The position numbers were made by a program, and so were the translations under genes. The notes under the pieces are model-generated. The model was given only the letters and a program-made list of their open reading frames with translations. It made no database searches and was not told the DNA's origin. Shown piece after piece: positions 61,544 to 64,000 of a stretch of DNA of 64,000 bases; within the stretch, counting starts at the first letter, position 1; each line of letters starts with the position of its first letter. The DNA is from Bilifractor sp002394235 (GTDB taxonomy: Bacteria > Bacillota > Clostridia > Lachnospirales > Lachnospiraceae), in the NCBI RefSeq assembly GCF_052118845.1, contig NZ_JBQKGJ010000002.1:150208-214207 (forward strand). The letters run 5' to 3'.

Positions 61544-61882
61544 CCGGCCGCCTCCAATATACACACCGTGACTCAAACCGGGCGCAGCCAGTCTGCTGAC
61601 TGTATTGCAAGACAAAATTATTGCCATCTGTACCCGGACTGTCACTCGATCCAACATATTTTCACAGGATTAGTATATCACATTTTGTGGAAATGCGAAT
61701 ACAGGTTCCCAACCGTTATATTAAAAAGATTAATGTTTTTCTTTTCTCTTCTATATTTATCAGAAATTTCTGTATGTTAAGGCATGCAGAAATTCCCGAA
61801 GCATTCAGATGTAATTCATTCCGATTTCTAAATTTTTCTCATTTCAACCCGATGATACGACGATATTTTTTTAGCTGGATTT

Positions 61883-61957
61883 CTAATAGTGTAATTGCGC
61901 GATGCTGCTTCCAAAGGTCTTGACCAGAAGCCCTTTTTTCAGTTGATAGTTTTCCAT
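61883..61957 (-). CDS. Candidate 24-residue peptide gene
   Basis: A very good ribosome site, GGGAGGAGG, ends 7 nt before an ATG at 61957 that opens a frame MENYQLKKGLLVKTFGSSIA plus four residues. The peptide is small and basic. The strong translation signal is the only support; it could also be the start of a decayed gene, because the first residues are loosely like the N terminus of PqqD-like proteins. The rest of 61544-62278 shows no other convincing gene. Confidence 0.35.
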   Translation of the reverse strand: MENYQLKKGLLVKTFGSSIAQLHY

Positions 61958-62211
61958 GGATTTACCTCCTCCCATGTAACCGATTCATTGTTGAATTGAA
62001 TCCCAAAACCATCATCCATCATAATTCCACGTGTTTTTCGAACCATCTCCCAACCATTCTAATCCTTCATATCATAAAGATTTAATAGTTCCGGCAACGT
62101 TGTCAATCCTCGTTTTCCTGGCTGATGCATCAGCCAAACACGGATTTTCTGCAAAACGGTCTTAAAACACCTGAGCAGGAGCATCGCTTTCCTTGTATAT
62201 AGTACATGCAA

Positions 62212-62257
62212 TTTGAAAAAGAGACAATCCGCGGAAACGGATTGTCTCTTTTTCAAA
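62212..62257. terminator. Bidirectional terminator after citrate synthase
   Basis: TTGAAAAAGAGACAATCCG pairs perfectly with its inverse around a 6-nt loop. Both ends have A/T tracts, so it can terminate in both directions. It begins 22 bp after the citrate synthase stop codon. Confidence 0.9.
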
Positions 62258-62278
62258 TTCAGATAAAATTCTCCTCTG

Positions 62279-63646
62279 TCAGTCCTCGCGGTTCTCCAGC
62301 TGGATATATCTTCTGTGATGACCGACGTATTTATATGCCGGTCGGATGATCTTGCCTCCGTTGACCATTTCCTCGATCCGGTGAGCCGACCATCCCGATA
62401 TCCGCGCGATCGCAAACAGCGGAGTAAACAGCTCTCTCGGAAAATCAAGCATAGAATACACGAAGCCGCTGTAGAAGTCGACATTTGCGCAGATCGGCTT
62501 TACGAGACGGCGCTTGTGAATCATGCACTCCTTTCCGATTCTTTCCACATTTTCATAGAGATGAAATTCGTCTTCCATGTCCTTCTCAATCGAGAGCTTC
62601 TTCGCGTATTCCTTCAGAATGACACATCTGGGATCTGAGAGCGTGTAGACCGCATGCCCCATTCCATAGATCAGCCCCGCGTGATCAAACGCCTCACGGT
62701 CAAGAATCTTGTTCAGATAGGCGCGGATTTCATCCTCATTGTCCCAGTTATGAACGTTCTCCTTGATGTCCTCAAACATCTGCAGAACCTTCAGGTTTGC
62801 ACCGCCGTGCTTCGGTCCCTTCAGGGAGCCCAGGGAAGCCGCCACCGCGGAATAGCTGTCCGTTCCTGTAGAAGATACCACATGCGTCGTAAAGGTCGAG
62901 TTGTTGCCGCCGCCGTGCTCGGCATGCAGAATCAGAGCCGTGTCGAGCACCTTCGCCTCCAGCTGCGTATACTGACCGTCCGGATGCAGCATCTGAAGCA
63001 GATTTTCAGCGAGTGAAAGCTCCGGCTTCGGGTTTCGGATGATAAGGTTCTGCCCCAGATGATAATGTCTGTGCGTGTGGTAGCTGTACACGGCCAGAAG
63101 AGGCATCTTCGCGATCATGGATAGTGCCTGCCGCAGGATGTTCGGGATTGAAATATCGTCCGCATGCGCGTCATAGGAATACAGCGTCAGGATACACTTC
63201 TGCAGAGAATTCATCATGTTGTAGCTGGGTGCCTTCATGATGACGTCCCTGGTGAACTCCTCCGGAAGCTCCCGGTAGCTGCTCAGAATCTCAATAAAAT
63301 CATTCAGCTGCTTTTCCGTCGGCAGTGATCCGAACAGAAGAAGATATGTGATCTCCTCAAAACCGAACCGGCGGTTTTTCATCCCGCCCACCAGATCATT
63401 GACATTATATCCCTGATAATACAGGCGCCCCTCTGAGGGCACCGACTCGCCCTCGTCGTTCAGCGTTGTTCCCATAACATCGGAAATCTCCGTAAGACCC
63501 GTCAGAACACCCTTTCCGGTATTATCTCTGAGGCCTCTCTTGACATCGTACTCCTGATACAGACTCAGATCGATCTTTCCGGATCTTCGGCTGAACTCAA
63601 CCAGTTCTCTGATCTTGGCATCCTGTTCCGTTGCTGTAAAGCTCAT
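62279..63646 (-). CDS. Citrate synthase
   Basis: The 455-residue protein matches the citrate/2-methylcitrate synthase family of clostridia: LHAEHGGGNNSTFTTHVVSS with the catalytic His, GMGHAVYTLSDPR with a second His, and FYSGFVYSMLDFP with the catalytic Asp region. It makes citrate from oxaloacetate and acetyl-CoA, probably for the biosynthetic branch leading to glutamate. GGGAGG precedes the start. It is monocistronic between a terminator and tRNA-Thr. Confidence 0.95.
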   Translation of the reverse strand: MSFTATEQDAKIRELVEFSRRSGKIDLSLYQEYDVKRGLRDNTGKGVLTGLTEISDVMGTTLNDEGESVPSEGRLYYQGYNVNDLVGGMKNRRFGFEEITYLLLFGSLPTEKQLNDFIEILSSYRELPEEFTRDVIMKAPSYNMMNSLQKCILTLYSYDAHADDISIPNILRQALSMIAKMPLLAVYSYHTHRHYHLGQNLIIRNPKPELSLAENLLQMLHPDGQYTQLEAKVLDTALILHAEHGGGNNSTFTTHVVSSTGTDSYSAVAASLGSLKGPKHGGANLKVLQMFEDIKENVHNWDNEDEIRAYLNKILDREAFDHAGLIYGMGHAVYTLSDPRCVILKEYAKKLSIEKDMEDEFHLYENVERIGKECMIHKRRLVKPICANVDFYSGFVYSMLDFPRELFTPLFAIARISGWSAHRIEEMVNGGKIIRPAYKYVGHHRRYIQLENRED

Positions 63647-63754
63647 AGACTCATATCCTCCCTGGTATGTCCTGTCAGGTGCCGACGTTCCGCCGGCAGA
63701 TTGTAAAAAAGCGATTAACTCATGGCAGCACTGCCCGAATTAATCGCCTGATTA

Positions 63755-63827
63755 AGCCGGAAGTCGGATTCGAACCGATGACCCCTTCATTACGAGTGAA
63801 GTGCTCTACCTGCTGAGCTATTCCGGC
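63755..63827 (-). tRNA. tRNA-Thr (anticodon CGT)
   Basis: The minus strand folds as a 73-nt cloverleaf: acceptor GCCGGAA pairs with TTCCGGC, the D arm is GCTC...GAGC, the anticodon stem CTTCA/TGAAG holds the loop CTCGTAA with anticodon CGT, and the T loop is GGTTCGAATCC. The CCA end is not encoded. Confidence 0.95.
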
Positions 63828-63913
63828 ATGTCCACATAAAAGTGGCACAACCATTATTATACATAATTTTACATAAAATTCAACATGTTTTTACTGTATA
63901 GCCTAATAAGTTG

Positions 63914-63928
63914 TGGGGCCAAGCCCCA
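63914..63928. terminator. Short hairpin near the window end
   Basis: TGGGGC-CAA-GCCCCA is followed by TTAAAAAA. It may be a terminator of a minus-strand gene beyond the window. No gene is seen in 63828-64000. Confidence 0.35.
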
Positions 63929-64000
63929 TTAAAAAAGCGCAAAAAACCCCTATCCAATCTAAACGTGCTTTTATGGGGTAAAATATCAAATGCTATGCGA

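Noticed and set aside
63755..63827. Integration site at the tRNA-Thr gene
   Set aside because: No duplicate of the tRNA 3' end and no integrase gene are seen in the window.

Overview
The window looks like a gut Firmicute of the Lachnospiraceae type. The evidence is moderate GC, strong AGGAGG ribosome sites, a Pta/butyrate-kinase pair, YesM/YesN-type two-component genes, LplABC-type and RbsABC-type sugar importers, DUF624 and EFR1-type genes, and a citrate synthase next to tRNA-Thr. There are no rRNA genes, CRISPR arrays or prophage genes. The assignment rests on gene content only.

Layout. 1-7.3 kb: a partial iron alcohol dehydrogenase, a TetR regulator, and a six-gene minus-strand operon (thiolase-like enzyme, DUF35 Zn-ribbon/OB partner, acyl carrier protein, phosphate acyltransferase, butyrate kinase, flavodoxin-type oxidoreductase). 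7.6-20.1 kb: a glycoside module with an isomerase plus Gfo/Idh/MocA pair, a GH35-like glycosidase with a divergent AraC regulator, and a long minus-strand operon in which an LplABC-type importer is followed directly by a DgpB/DgpC-type C-glycoside deglycosidase. 20.5-25.4 kb: two tandem AraC regulators fused to GH39-like domains. 25.5-32.6 kb: an orphan family-5 binding protein, a second Gfo/Idh/MocA plus isomerase pair, an RpiR regulator, a second DgpB/DgpC pair and a small monooxygenase. 32.6-34.8 kb: a frameshifted IS110-family transposase and a nearly identical 3' fragment of the rpiR gene. 34.8-37.1 kb: two flavodoxin-type redox proteins. 37.1-44.9 kb: an RbsABC-type importer next to an operon of a response regulator, a histidine kinase and a degenerate RbsA-like ATPase. 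45-54.4 kb: a third Gfo/Idh/MocA gene, an esterase, a short ThuA-like gene, a nitroreductase, a third AraC-GH39 fusion, a carboxylesterase and a GPH symporter. 54.4-64 kb: ordinary chromosome with MATE exporter, butanol-dehydrogenase-like enzyme, PAS/GGDEF/EAL protein, citrate synthase and tRNA-Thr.

How it may work together. In known gut C-glycoside pathways a Gfo/Idh/MocA enzyme oxidises the sugar C3 hydroxyl, and a DgpB-DgpC complex then cleaves the C-C bond to the aglycone. This window carries two such BC pairs, three candidate oxidoreductases, two further TIM-barrel isomerases, several importers, esterases that could remove acyl decorations, and flavin-dependent reductases that could act on the aglycone. 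I infer a plant-glycoside (flavonoid-like) utilisation island. The thiolase/DUF35/ACP/Pta/Buk operon could turn an acyl group released from such a compound into acyl phosphate and ATP; that is a hypothesis.

Two themes stand out. First, enzyme folds seem to be reused as sensors: three GH39-like domains without the acid/base Glu are fused to AraC DNA-binding domains, and a pseudo-ABC-ATPase sits in a two-component operon. Second, the region has been shuffled recently: a 102-nt rpiR tail copy is 96% identical to the original, and an esterase/Gfo pair was apparently duplicated with reciprocal loss.
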